In this document: positions 53,236-62,636 of the stretch, one piece after another
Numbering within the stretch: position 1 is the first letter of the stretch
How the letters are laid out: each line of letters opens with the position of its first letter
Assembly: GCF_002950945.1 (NCBI RefSeq)
Contig: NZ_CP012673.1
Coordinates: 8,074,501-8,138,500, forward strand
Source of the DNA: Sorangium cellulosum
GTDB taxonomy: Bacteria; Myxococcota_A; Polyangia; Polyangiales; Polyangiaceae
Length of the DNA stretch: 64,000 bases
Direction of reading: 5' to 3'
Position numbers and translations under genes: made by a program
Notes under the pieces: generated by a model
The model's input: the letters and a program-made list of their open reading frames with translations, nothing else
What the model was told of the DNA's origin: nothing
The model's database searches: none

Positions 53236-53660
53236 GCCTCGTGCCGGTCTCCTGGACGCCGCGCGACGCGCCGCTCTCGGCGAGCGCCGCGGCGGCGTGG
53301 GGGGAGCCGGCCCGCGCGCTCGGCGCGCGGCTGCTCGGCCTGGACGACACGTCCCTCGCGCGGCTGCGCGGCGCCGCGGGGCCGCGTGTGCTCGTCGTGC
53401 TCGGGGACGCCGCGGACCTGCCGTGGGCCGACGGGGTGGTGTACCTCGGCGCCGACGCGGACGCGCCCGCGCTGCTCCTGCCCACGAACGTGCGGCCGAG
53501 CGCCGGCGCGGCGCTGCTGGCGCGGGCGCTCGAGCGGCGCTTCCCGGCGGCGGCGCCCCCGATCGCGGTCCTGCCAGGGCCGGGGCAGCTCGTCTCGTGC
53601 GCGGCGGCGTCGCCGATCGCGCGCGGGCGCGTCGCGCGCTGGCTGGCGGAGGCGCCGTGA
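53232..53660 (+). CDS. bpX5-type protein of MoxR-vWA-propeller system
   Basis: 142-residue protein with PRVLVVLGDAADLPWADGVVYLG, ALLLPTNVRPSAGAALLARAL and PIAVLPGPGQLVSC, matching the bpX5 type recognised next to MoxR ATPases and vWA/propeller proteins. It is Ala/Leu-rich with no catalytic motif, so it is probably a structural adaptor. ATG overlaps the ATPase stop and its own stop overlaps the next gene. Role is by family context. Confidence 0.8.
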   Translation: MSLVPVSWTPRDAPLSASAAAAWGEPARALGARLLGLDDTSLARLRGAAGPRVLVVLGDAADLPWADGVVYLGADADAPALLLPTNVRPSAGAALLARALERRFPAAAPPIAVLPGPGQLVSCAAASPIARGRVARWLAEAP

Positions 53661-55483
53661 TCGCGCTGCCGCGCGCGCTCGCGCCGTGGAGCGCCGCGCT
53701 CGCGCTCTTCCCGCGCGAGATCGCGCTCTCGCTGGGCGGCGTCGTCGAGAAGCTCTCGCTGCTCGTCGGTCCCCGCCCGCACGCGGCGCCGGAGGGCGGC
53801 GCGGACGACCCCGACGGCCTCGGCGGGATCGGGCGGCGCGGCGCCTACGAGCGGCTGCTCGCGACCGACTGGGCGCTCGCGGAGGAGGCGCCGGACGAGT
53901 TCCTGCGCCGCGCCGCCGCGGCGGAGCTCCTGTTCGTCGAGCGCGCCCACCGGAGCCCCGCGGCCGCGCGGCGGTGCGTGGCGCTGTTCGACGCGGGCTG
54001 CGACCAGCTCGGCGCGCCGCGGGTCGTGCACCTCGCGGCGCTCGTGCTGCTCGCCCAGCGCGCGCGCGACGCGGGGGCGAGCTTCGCGTGGGGTGTGCTC
54101 CAGGACGAGGCGTGCGCCCTCGTCGAGGAGGTGACGGCGGCGAGCGTGCTCGCGCTGCTCGGCCGCCGCAGCGCCCGCCGGCCGGGCGAGGGCGACGCCC
54201 GCCGCTGGCGGTCCGCGCTGGACGCCGCGGGAAGCGCCGGCGCCGCGAGGCGCGCGGGCGGCGCGGGCGGTGTGGCAACCGCGGAGACATGGCTCATCGG
54301 CGCACCGGCGGCGGCGCGCGCGTTCGCGGAGCTCGCGAGCCGGCGGATCGAGGTCGAGGACGGGCTGGATCCACTCGCCCCCGCGAGCGTGGCGGTGCGC
54401 GTCGCCGGGCCCTTCGTCGCGCCGCGCGAGGTGCACCTCGTCTTGCCGCCCACGGCCGTGGCCGTGCGGCTCCTGCGCGACCCGTTCCAGGTCGCGGCCG
54501 CGGTCCCCACACGCGCGGCGGGCGCCGCGATGGCGCCGGCTTCGAACATCGTGTTCGGGCAGGACGGCAAGCGGCTCTTCCTGTACGGCGAGCACGGCGC
54601 GCTCGTGACGTTCCCTTTCCCCCAGTCGCCGCGGGTCGTCACCCCGCCGAAGCCGCGCCTGTTCTGCCCGCCGGGGGACCAGCGCCTCGCCGGCGTCGGC
54701 CAGGCCCAGGGCCACCGCAAGACCCTGGTCCTGACCCAGGGCGGGGGCGCGCTGTTCGTGCACGAGCTGTCGAAGCGCGGCGGCGCGTCCGTGCGCAGCG
54801 CCGCCTTCGTCGCGCCGTCGGGCGAGCCGCCGCCGTTCAGCGACCTCGACACGAAGCTCGCGCTGCTCTGCCCCCTCGCGGACAGGCTGCTCCTGTGCTG
54901 CGACCCGCGCGGCCGGCTCCTCTGCCTCGCGGGCAGCCAGGTGAGCGCGCTCCAGGAGCGCGTCCTCGCGATCGCCCAGCGCGCCGGCGAGGTGGTGGCG
55001 ATCACCGCGGACGACCCGCCGCGCCGGCTCACCTTCGTGGCCTCCCGCGACGGCGCGGCGCTCAAGACGAAGGAGGCGCCCGGCCCGCCCGGCCCGCGCC
55101 GCGGAGGCTGCGAGGGCGCCGTGCTCGGCCTGGCGGGCCTCGCGGCCCTCCAGACCTCGCCCCTGGAGTGGGCGGTGACGCGATTCGAGGACGGCGCCGA
55201 TCGCCGCTTCTCCGTCCGCGAGGGCGACGAGGTGATCGGCGTCGACGATCTCGGCGGAGCGGCCGGGCCCGGCCTGATCGTCGTCGACCGGACGCGCACG
55301 CGCATCGAGCGCGTCGGCGCGGCCGGCGCCGAGACGTGGGTGAGCGCCGACGCGCCGATCGCGCACGCCAGCGCGAGCGGCGCGGGCCCCCAGGTCGCCT
55401 TCACGACCACCGCGGGCACGCTGAGCGTCTACTCGATCGCGGCGCGGGCGCTCGTCCTGCGGGCGGCCCTGGAGGCGCGGTGA
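53657..55483 (+). CDS. vWA-like / beta-propeller protein of MoxR system
   Basis: 608 residues from a GTG overlapping the bpX5 stop. An N-terminal helical part is followed by a vWA-like domain (about 75-170) whose MIDAS region reads LFDAGCDQLGAPRVVHLAAL, lacking the DxSxS metal site, so it is probably a non-metal vWA. From about residue 295 to the end short repeated blocks (KRLFLYGEHGALVTF, KTLVLTQGGGALFVHEL, DRLLLCCDPRGRLLCLAG) form a beta-propeller. It should be the scaffold that couples the MoxR motor to a target. Fully in line with the second member of the ternary system. Confidence 0.82.
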   Translation: MIALPRALAPWSAALALFPREIALSLGGVVEKLSLLVGPRPHAAPEGGADDPDGLGGIGRRGAYERLLATDWALAEEAPDEFLRRAAAAELLFVERAHRSPAAARRCVALFDAGCDQLGAPRVVHLAALVLLAQRARDAGASFAWGVLQDEACALVEEVTAASVLALLGRRSARRPGEGDARRWRSALDAAGSAGAARRAGGAGGVATAETWLIGAPAAARAFAELASRRIEVEDGLDPLAPASVAVRVAGPFVAPREVHLVLPPTAVAVRLLRDPFQVAAAVPTRAAGAAMAPASNIVFGQDGKRLFLYGEHGALVTFPFPQSPRVVTPPKPRLFCPPGDQRLAGVGQAQGHRKTLVLTQGGGALFVHELSKRGGASVRSAAFVAPSGEPPPFSDLDTKLALLCPLADRLLLCCDPRGRLLCLAGSQVSALQERVLAIAQRAGEVVAITADDPPRRLTFVASRDGAALKTKEAPGPPGPRRGGCEGAVLGLAGLAALQTSPLEWAVTRFEDGADRRFSVREGDEVIGVDDLGGAAGPGLIVVDRTRTRIERVGAAGAETWVSADAPIAHASASGAGPQVAFTTTAGTLSVYSIAARALVLRAALEAR

Positions 55484-58400
55484 GGCCGCGGCGGCTCGTC
55501 CACCGCGGCGTCGTCCGCGCCGCCGGCTTCCTCGTCGACGAGGCGCTCGCGGGCGAGGCGGCGGCGCGGCGGCGCGCCGTCGCGCTCGCGCCCGCGCGCG
55601 TCCGGCGCGTCGCCGCGGGCCTGCTCGTCGAGCTCCGCGCGCCCGCGTGGGTCGACTGCGCGCGCGCGCCCGGCGCGCCGCTCGTGGCCCTCGGCGGCGC
55701 GCTCTCCGCGGCGCCGCTCGACCGCGGCGAGCTCGCGGCGCTCGCCCCGCCGGCGGGCGCGGCGCTGCTCGTCGTCGGCGGCGCCGTGGTCGTCGTCGGC
55801 CCGGACGAGGGGCAGCCCGAGGACCCGGCCGCGTGGCTCGACGTGAGCGCCTTCGGCCTCGCGGAGGTCGCGCCGCTCGGGGATCCGCTCGTCGAGCCGG
55901 CGAGGGCGCCCGTGGAGCCCCCTCCGGTGGACCTCCGGCGCGCGCTCGCGCTGGGCCCGCTGCCGCGCGAGGCCGCGCAGGTCGCGCAGGCGCTCGCGCG
56001 CGGCGCCGGGGCGGGCGCGCCGCCGCCGACCGCGGAGCTCCTGCGCCGCGCCCTCGCCGGCATGGCGCGCCTCGCGCGGGCGATCGCCTTCCTGTCGGCG
56101 CTGCTCTCCCGGCGGCGCGGGCGGCCGGCGGCGAAGGGCGCCGTCGTCGTGGTCGCGCGGCGCGGGCGGGCGCCGGGCGGCTGGTACCGCCGGCTGGGGG
56201 CGGCGCTCCGGAGCGCGGCCGCGCGGTGGCTGGTCCGGGCGCGCCTCGCGCCCTTCGTGGGGCGGCGCCAGGCCGAGTACCTGGCGCAGACGCTGGACAT
56301 GTTCGACGCCGGCGACCTCGACCGCGCGCTCCGGCACGCGGTCCCGATCGCGGGCGGCCCCGGCGGCGCCGCGAGCCCGCCGGCGCTGACGGTGCCGACG
56401 CCGCGCGAGCAGCTCGGGATCGAGCTCGCGCGGACCGGGGCGGCCTCCTCCCTCTACCTCGGGCACGACCTGCTCTCCGCGCTCCGGGCGCGGTACCGCC
56501 GCGCGCTCGAGCGCCTCGCCGCCGAGGGCCGCCACGAGGAGGCGGCGTTCGTGCTGGCCGAGCTGCTCGGCGCGAGCGAGGAGGCGGTGTCGTTCCTGGA
56601 GCGGCACGGGCGCCTGCGGCTGGCCGCGGAGCTCGCCGAGGGGCGGGAGCTCGCGCCGGGGCTCGTCGTCCGCCAGTGGATCCTCGCGGGCGACGCCGGC
56701 CGCGCCGTGCGCATCGCGCGCCGGACCTCCGCCTTCCCGGATGCGGTCGCACGGCTCGAGCCCGCGCACCGCGAGCAGGCCGCGGCGCTGCGGCTCCTCT
56801 GGGCCGATCACCTGGCCTCGGCCGGCGCGTACGCCGCCGCGGTGGACGCCGCCTGGCCGGTCGAGTCGGCGCGCCCCCTGGCCGCCGCGTGGATCGAGCG
56901 CGGGATCGAGATCGGCGGCCTGGCCGGCGCGCGCATGCTCGCCCGCAAGGCGCGGCTCGCCCCCGAGGCGTTCGCGGACGTCGCGGCGCGGGCGCGGGCG
57001 CTGCTCGGCGACGACGGCGCGGAGGCGCGGCTCGCGCACGCCGCGTTCGGCCAGGGGCTGCTCGAGGGCGCGCCCACGCCGGAGACGCGCCTGCTCGCGC
57101 GAGCCTGCGCGCGCGCGCTCCTGCCGCGCCGGGGCGAGCCGAGCGTCAAGCAGCTCCTCGGACGCCTGCTCGCCGCCGCGGGCGACCCGCTGCTCGCGGC
57201 GGACGCGCGCGGGCTCGCGGGGGGCGACGCCGCGGCGCCGGAGGACGTCCGGGTCGCTGCCGGGTCGAGCTCCTCGCGCGGCACGCCCCCGCGCGCCCGC
57301 GACGGCGTCGTCATGGTGCTCGCCGCGCAGGGAGATCCGCGCGAGGACGACGGGAGCGCCGGGCGCGCGCTGCCGTGGCGCGGGGCGCTCTTCGCGGTGA
57401 TGGACGAGTGGAGCGACGCCAGATTGCGGACGACGCCGTCGGAGCTGGCGGCGCGGGTGGCGCTCGACGAGCTCACCAGGAGGCCGATCGCGGCGGAGCT
57501 CCTCGGGCAGCGGCTCGGCGAGGCGCTCGCGGCGGCCAGCAGCGCGCTCTTTCGGGAGGCCCATGACGCCGATCGGATCGGCTTCATGAGGCTACTGTTT
57601 TACGGCTGCGCGGGGACGGCGGTCGCGCACGCCGCGGACCGCCTCTGGATCGCCCACGTCGGCAACACGCGCGCGTACCTCCTCCGCGCCGGCCTGCTCT
57701 TCCGGTTGACGCTCGATCACACGCTGATCGAGGACCTGCTCGCCGCCGGTCGGCTCACGGCCGCGGAGGCGGAGGAGTACGTGCCCCGCAGATTCCTCAC
57801 GAAGTCGCTCGGCAGGTTCGCGGCGGTGGAGCCGGACGTCCTGTACGTCACCCTGTGCCGCGGCGACCGGCTGCTGCTCTGCACCGACGGCATCCACGTC
57901 GCCGTCGACGACGGCGCGATCCGCGCGCTGCTCGCGAAGCACGCGGATCCGCGGCAGGCGAGCGAGGCGCTCGTGCGACGGGCGCGCGCGCAGGAGGGGC
58001 AGGCGCGGGATCCTGCGCGTCAGGCGCGGACCCCGGACAACGCCACCGCCGTGGTCGTGGACTTCCGCGGCCGCGGCCTCCCCGTGGCGCTGCCCGAGGT
58101 GGACGTGTCGCCGGTGCGCTGCGCGTGCGCGCCGTCGAGCCGGGCCATCGCGCGCAGCGCCGGGGGCGCCGGCGCGCTCCCGGTGCTCGACGCGGCCCTC
58201 TTGCCGGGCGGCCGCGCGCTCGTCGCGCTCGGCGAGGCGGGGGTGCGCCTCCTGTCCCCCGACGGCAGGACGCTCGTCCACTTTGCGCAGCCCGCGCACC
58301 GGCTCGTGATCTCCGACCACGGCGACCGCGCCCTCGCGCTCGCCCAGCGCGGCGAGGCGCACCGGATCGCGCGGATCGACCTCGTCGGGCGCCGCGCCCG

Positions 58401-59046
58401 CGCATGGCGCGACGCGCGCCTCGCGTGGTTCGCCGCCGACTTCGACGGCGACGTCTGGTTCGTCGGCGCGCAGGGCGGCGCGCACGCGATCGACGCGCTG
58501 GACGACGGGTGGCAGGCGCTCTTTCGCCTCGACGCGCCGGGCGCCGGCGCGTGCGCCGTCGCGCGCGGGGCGCGCGCGTGCAGCCTCCTCGCGGGGAGCG
58601 ACGTGTGGACGTACGAGCTGCCCGCGCTCTGCATGAGGGCGCGCTGGGAGATCGAGAGACCCGAGGCGCTGCGCTGCGCGGCGCCATCGCCGCGGGGCGT
58701 CGTGGCCGCGTGGAAGGCGGGCGAAGACGGCGGCGCGCTGCAGGCCGGGCTGATCGAGCGCCCCAGTGCGTGGCGAGCGCTGCCGCTCAAGGCCGCGCGG
58801 CCCGAGGTCGACGCGGTGGCGTCGGACGAGCTGGCCGCGTTCGCGCACCGGTCGGACGCGGGGTGCGAGGTCGCGCTCTTCGACGTCGCGCAGGGGGCGG
58901 AGCGGGCGCGCATCGCGCTCGAGGGCGCGACCGCGGTGCGCCTGCGGCTCCAGGGCGACCGGCTGGTCGTCGCCGACGACCGCGGGAGGCTGCTCGCCGT
59001 CGCGACGGACAGCGGCGAGGTCGTCGCCGAGTGGCGCGTGTCATGA
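55480..59046 (+). CDS. bpX6 / helical-repeat / PP2C-like / beta-propeller fusion
   Basis: 1188 residues from a GTG overlapping the previous stop. N-terminal bpX6-like domain (VVRAAGFLVDEALAGEAAARRRAV); a long Ala/Leu-rich helical-repeat region (about 150-600); a PP2C-phosphatase-like domain (about 608-860) with Asp642 in AVMDEWSD, Asp803 in LCTDG and Asp853 in PDNATAVVV; and a C-terminal propeller (about 880-1188). The PP2C DGMGG site reads DEWSD and its first acidic box is altered, so activity is doubtful. It is the largest and last member of the set, overlapping the glycosyltransferase start by four bases. Confidence 0.82.
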   Translation: MRPRRLVHRGVVRAAGFLVDEALAGEAAARRRAVALAPARVRRVAAGLLVELRAPAWVDCARAPGAPLVALGGALSAAPLDRGELAALAPPAGAALLVVGGAVVVVGPDEGQPEDPAAWLDVSAFGLAEVAPLGDPLVEPARAPVEPPPVDLRRALALGPLPREAAQVAQALARGAGAGAPPPTAELLRRALAGMARLARAIAFLSALLSRRRGRPAAKGAVVVVARRGRAPGGWYRRLGAALRSAAARWLVRARLAPFVGRRQAEYLAQTLDMFDAGDLDRALRHAVPIAGGPGGAASPPALTVPTPREQLGIELARTGAASSLYLGHDLLSALRARYRRALERLAAEGRHEEAAFVLAELLGASEEAVSFLERHGRLRLAAELAEGRELAPGLVVRQWILAGDAGRAVRIARRTSAFPDAVARLEPAHREQAAALRLLWADHLASAGAYAAAVDAAWPVESARPLAAAWIERGIEIGGLAGARMLARKARLAPEAFADVAARARALLGDDGAEARLAHAAFGQGLLEGAPTPETRLLARACARALLPRRGEPSVKQLLGRLLAAAGDPLLAADARGLAGGDAAAPEDVRVAAGSSSSRGTPPRARDGVVMVLAAQGDPREDDGSAGRALPWRGALFAVMDEWSDARLRTTPSELAARVALDELTRRPIAAELLGQRLGEALAAASSALFREAHDADRIGFMRLLFYGCAGTAVAHAADRLWIAHVGNTRAYLLRAGLLFRLTLDHTLIEDLLAAGRLTAAEAEEYVPRRFLTKSLGRFAAVEPDVLYVTLCRGDRLLLCTDGIHVAVDDGAIRALLAKHADPRQASEALVRRARAQEGQARDPARQARTPDNATAVVVDFRGRGLPVALPEVDVSPVRCACAPSSRAIARSAGGAGALPVLDAALLPGGRALVALGEAGVRLLSPDGRTLVHFAQPAHRLVISDHGDRALALAQRGEAHRIARIDLVGRRARAWRDARLAWFAADFDGDVWFVGAQGGAHAIDALDDGWQALFRLDAPGAGACAVARGARACSLLAGSDVWTYELPALCMRARWEIERPEALRCAAPSPRGVVAAWKAGEDGGALQAGLIERPSAWRALPLKAARPEVDAVASDELAAFAHRSDAGCEVALFDVAQGAERARIALEGATAVRLRLQGDRLVVADDRGRLLAVATDSGEVVAEWRVS

Positions 59047-60947
59047 GCGCAGGGCGCGCGGGCCTCCTCGAGCGGCTGCGCCGCCTGCTGCACGCCTTCC
59101 CCGCGCCCCCTGGGCCCCCCGCGGCCGGCGCGAGCCGCCGCGAGCGCCTCGCCCTCGGCGCCGTCCTCGCCGTCGCGCTGCTCGTGCGCCTCGTCTACCT
59201 CCACGAGCTGCGCGGGGACGTCCTCTTCGACAACCCGCCGCTCGACGAGGAGCGTTACGCCACCGCCGCGCGGCGCCTCCTCGGCGGCTCCCCCTTCGAC
59301 CACCGCCCCTTCTGGCAGCCGCCCGGCATCCTCTTCGTCCTCGCCGCCACCTTCCGCGTCGCCGGGGACGGGCTCTACGCGCCGCGGCTGCTCCAGGCGC
59401 TCGCCGGGACGGCCGCGTGCGCGCTCGCCTGGGTCCTCGCCCGGCGCCTCTTCGGTCCGCGTGTGGCCATCGCCTCGGCCGCCGTCGTCGCGCTCCACGG
59501 GCTGCTCGTCTTCGCCGGCGGCGAGCTCCTCCCCGCGGCGTGGGCCGGGCTGCTCGACCTCGCGGCGCTCGTGCTCCTCCTCGACGCGCCGAGGAGCGCC
59601 GCCCGGGCCGCCGGGGCCGGCGTCCTCCTCGGGCTCGCCGCGCTCTTCACGCCCGTCGTCCTCCCCTTCGCGGCGCTCGCGGCGCTCGTGCTCTTTCGCA
59701 CCCGCGAGCGCCGCGTGGTCCCGTGGGCCTTTGCCGCGGCCGTGCTCGTCCCCCTCCTCCCGGTCGCCGCGTACAACTACCTCCGCTCGGGCGAGCTCGT
59801 GCTCATCTCGACGAACGGCGGCCTGAACTTCTTCCTCGGCAACAACGAGCGCTACCTCGAGACGCTCGCCATCCGCCCCGGCCCGCGCTGGACCGAGCTC
59901 ACCCAGGAGCCGTGGCGCGCCGCGCGGATCTCCGAGCCGGGCGCGGCGTCCTCGTGGTTCTTCCGCCGCGGCCTCGCGTTCTGGGCGGCCCACCCGATCG
60001 ACGCGCTCGGCCTCTACCTCCGCAAGCTCTGGCTCTTCTTCCACGCGGTCGAGATCCCCCGCGACACCGACCTCTACGCCGTGCGCGCCGAGTCGCGCGT
60101 GCTCCGCGCGCTCGTCGGCCCGCGCGCGACCGGCTGGCCCGACGTCGCGCTCATCCCGCTCGCGCTCGTCGGGATCGCGACGAGCCTGCGGGATCGCGCG
60201 CGGCCCCTCCTCCCCCTCGCCTTCGTCGCCGCGCAGGCGGCGGTCTACGCGTTCTTCTTCGCCTCGGCCCGCTACCGCGTCCCGTGCGTCCCGGTCCTCG
60301 CGATCTTCGCCGCCGCCGGCGTGGCCGCGATCGCGCGGGCCGCGCCGCGGGCGCGCGCGGCCCTGATCGCGGCGGCCGCCGCCCTCGCCCTCGCCTGCGT
60401 GGTCCCCGTCCCCGAGGCGACGATGACGCCCGCGGGGGAGCGCGATCTCTACCGCGGCCTCGCGCACCGCCGGCTCGGCGACGTGGACCGCGCCGCCCTG
60501 CACCTCCGCCGCGCGACGCAGGCCGACCCGGGCGACCCGCGGCCGTGGCTCGAGCTGGGCAACGCGCTCGACGCGCGCGGCCAGACCGTCGAGGCGGCCG
60601 ACGCCTGGGAGCGCGCCGCCGCGCTCGACCCATGGGATCTCGCGCCGGGGCGCCTGGCGTCCGCCGCGCGCGCCCGCGCGGGCGACCGGGCCGGCGCGAT
60701 CCGCGCCCTCGAGGCGAACGTCGCCGCGGGCAAGCGCGCGCCGCAGGACTACGCGGTCGAGCAGATGCAGCTCGTGGCGCTCCACCTCGACGGCGGCGAC
60801 ACCGGCGCCGCGCTCCGCGCCCTCCGCGCCGCCGCCGCGGCGAGCCCGGGCCACGCGCGGTCCCGGGCCCGGGAGATCGCGCGCGCGCACCGCGCGGCGC
60901 TCCCCGACCCCGCGTTCTGGGCGGCCTTCGACGCCCTCGTGAGGTGA
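59043..60947 (+). CDS. GT-C (GT39-like) membrane glycosyltransferase with TPR tail
   Basis: 634 residues, ATG overlapping the stop of the bpX6/PP2C gene. About ten transmembrane helices make a GT39/ArnT-like fold; the first extracytoplasmic loop has DNPPLDEERYATAARRLL with the acidic catalytic motif, and LRSGELVLISTNGGLNFFLGNNE follows later. The C-terminal 160 residues form TPR-like helices (AGERDLYRGLAHRRLGDVDRAALHLRRATQADPGD). Enzymes of this kind move sugar from a lipid carrier to protein or lipid on the outer face of the membrane. Its overlap with the MoxR-type set suggests a shared transcript. Confidence 0.8.
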   Translation: MSAGRAGLLERLRRLLHAFPAPPGPPAAGASRRERLALGAVLAVALLVRLVYLHELRGDVLFDNPPLDEERYATAARRLLGGSPFDHRPFWQPPGILFVLAATFRVAGDGLYAPRLLQALAGTAACALAWVLARRLFGPRVAIASAAVVALHGLLVFAGGELLPAAWAGLLDLAALVLLLDAPRSAARAAGAGVLLGLAALFTPVVLPFAALAALVLFRTRERRVVPWAFAAAVLVPLLPVAAYNYLRSGELVLISTNGGLNFFLGNNERYLETLAIRPGPRWTELTQEPWRAARISEPGAASSWFFRRGLAFWAAHPIDALGLYLRKLWLFFHAVEIPRDTDLYAVRAESRVLRALVGPRATGWPDVALIPLALVGIATSLRDRARPLLPLAFVAAQAAVYAFFFASARYRVPCVPVLAIFAAAGVAAIARAAPRARAALIAAAAALALACVVPVPEATMTPAGERDLYRGLAHRRLGDVDRAALHLRRATQADPGDPRPWLELGNALDARGQTVEAADAWERAAALDPWDLAPGRLASAARARAGDRAGAIRALEANVAAGKRAPQDYAVEQMQLVALHLDGGDTGAALRALRAAAAASPGHARSRAREIARAHRAALPDPAFWAAFDALVR

Positions 60948-60978
60948 AGAGCGCGGCCGCCCGGGCGGGGCCCGGCGG

Positions 60979-62556
60979 TCAGGGCTTGCGCCGGTGGAGC
61001 GTCAGCCGGCCGATCCGCCGCTCGACGGCGTAGTCGCGGGCGACGAGATCGCGCAGCTCGGGGAACCGCTGCAGGGTCCCCTGCGAGTCGACGGGCTCGA
61101 AGGCGTTCGTGTCGCCGTTGCCGACGATCACATAGGCCGGCGGGTCGATCGCGAGCTCCCGGACGAGCGCCGCGCGCCGCGCCTCGAGGCCGGGGATCCG
61201 CGCCGAGAGCGGCGCCTCGGTGAGCATCAGCTTGTGGAAGGCGTAGGGCGTCACCGGGTGCCGGTCCGCGAGCGCGTAGATCCCGGGGGAGAACGCCCAG
61301 ACGAGGATGCTCTGGTCCGGGCGCGTCTGCTCCCGGACGACGCGCGCGGCCTCCTCCTCGGTCACCATCGAGAAGGCGCCGGGCTGGATCGCCCGCAGGT
61401 AGCCGGCCCGGCTCGTCCGCCCCGCGAGGTGGGCGGCCCCGGGCGCGTACACGTCCCACCACGCGGCGCCGCTCCGCGCCGCGAGCACGGCGACGGCGGC
61501 GAGCGCGGCGAGCGCCCCCGCGCGGGCCCGCCCGCGGCGGCGCGCGGCGCGCAGGGCGGCCGCGACGCCGTACCCGCCCGCGACCGCGAGCGGCGGCGCC
61601 GCGAGCAGGTAGTGGTACCCCGCGAGCTGCCGCTGCGCGGCGATCGCGGCGAAGGTCGCGCAGGTCCACGCCGCGAGCCACGTGGCCTCGCGCGCGCGGC
61701 GGCGGGCGAGCGCGAAGAGCCCCACGGCGGCCGCGGCGAGCGGCAGCGCGGCGACGTCGGCGAGCGTCGCCAGGAGCCGCGGGAGGACGGAGCTCCACGG
61801 CGGCGCGATCAGCGCCGCGTACGCGCGCTGGTGCGCGAACACCGCGCCGGTGAAGGCCCCCGCCGCGCCGTGCGCGCCGAACCACGCGAGCGCGGCGGCC
61901 CAGGGGACCGCCGCGCCGGCGAGCAGCCACCCCACGCGCCGGAGCGCGCCGAGCCCGCGGGCGTGCGCGACGAAGACGATCGCCCAGGCCGCCGCGATCG
62001 CGAGCGCGGGGACCTTCATCAGGCCGGCGGCGCCGGCGAGCAGCCCGGACGCGAAGGCGAGCCGCTCGCGATCCAGCGCCCGCAGGGCGAGCCACGCCGA
62101 CCCGATCATCGGCAGCGCGAGGATCTCCTCGGCCTGCGCGCGGGCCCAGAACCCGCCGAACCCCGGCGCCCAGGTCCCCGCGAGGAGCAGCGCCGCCGAG
62201 GCGACCCCCGCGGCGCGCCCCCACGCCCGCGAGGCCGAGCGGCAGGTGAAGGCGAGCGTCGCCGCGAGCCACGCCCCCTCGAGCCAGAAGAGCGCGCGGG
62301 GAAGCTCGTCCGGCACGAGCGCGAGCAGCGAGAACCAGTACAGGAAGAGCGGCGGTTTGCTGTCGAAGAGATCGCGGTACGGCAGCCAGCCGCGCGGCAC
62401 CCAGCGGCCGAAGCACGCGAAGAGCCCCTGGTCGGGCCCGAGCGGCTCTGGCAGCCGGATCGCGAAGACGACCACGAACAGGACCGCGAGCGCGATCCCC
62501 GCGAGCGTGGCGCCGCGGCGAGGGGGCAGGAACGGGCGCAGGATGGGGCGCGGCAC
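60979..62556 (-). CDS. GT39-family membrane glycosyltransferase
   Basis: 525 residues with about ten transmembrane helices. Near the start FAIRLPEPLGPDQGLFACFGRWVPRGWLPYRDLFDSKPPLFLYW carries the acidic catalytic residue and the conserved DxKPP motif of GT39/PMT relatives; the C-terminus is a small soluble domain (TNAFEPVDSQGTLQRFPELRDLV). It should use a polyprenyl-phosphate sugar donor at the membrane's outer face. It converges with the other GT-C gene with only 31 bases between, so two enzymes of this type sit end to end. The acceptor is unknown. Confidence 0.85.
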   Translation of the reverse strand: MPRPILRPFLPPRRGATLAGIALAVLFVVVFAIRLPEPLGPDQGLFACFGRWVPRGWLPYRDLFDSKPPLFLYWFSLLALVPDELPRALFWLEGAWLAATLAFTCRSASRAWGRAAGVASAALLLAGTWAPGFGGFWARAQAEEILALPMIGSAWLALRALDRERLAFASGLLAGAAGLMKVPALAIAAAWAIVFVAHARGLGALRRVGWLLAGAAVPWAAALAWFGAHGAAGAFTGAVFAHQRAYAALIAPPWSSVLPRLLATLADVAALPLAAAAVGLFALARRRAREATWLAAWTCATFAAIAAQRQLAGYHYLLAAPPLAVAGGYGVAAALRAARRRGRARAGALAALAAVAVLAARSGAAWWDVYAPGAAHLAGRTSRAGYLRAIQPGAFSMVTEEEAARVVREQTRPDQSILVWAFSPGIYALADRHPVTPYAFHKLMLTEAPLSARIPGLEARRAALVRELAIDPPAYVIVGNGDTNAFEPVDSQGTLQRFPELRDLVARDYAVERRIGRLTLHRRKP

Positions 62557-62578
62557 GGCGCTCGTGGGGGCGAAGCGC

Positions 62579-62602
62579 GGCCGGCCCCCCGCGGGGCCGG
62601 CC
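62579..62602 (-). terminator. Perfect GC hairpin between lipoprotein and glycosyltransferase genes
   Basis: A 10-base inverted repeat without mismatch (GGCCGGCCCC at 62579-62588, GGGGCCGGCC at 62593-62602) with a four-base loop, about 35 bases past the lipoprotein stop on the minus strand. It has no T-run. It probably ends the lipoprotein transcript or protects its 3' end and insulates the glycosyltransferase gene. Confidence 0.5.
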
Positions 62603-62636
62603 GGCTTCGGATCAGGCGTCGGGGGTCCGGACTAGA

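Noticed and set aside
53386-55479. Plus-strand frame continuing upstream of the bpX6/PP2C gene
   Set aside because: It runs through the vWA-propeller gene in another frame with Arg-rich composition; the GTG at 55480 overlapping the previous stop is preferred.
57855-59042. Open frame running into the GT-C glycosyltransferase from upstream
   Set aside because: It overlaps the PP2C/propeller coding region with low-complexity Arg/Ala sequence; the ATG at 59043 fits the overlap pattern of the operon.
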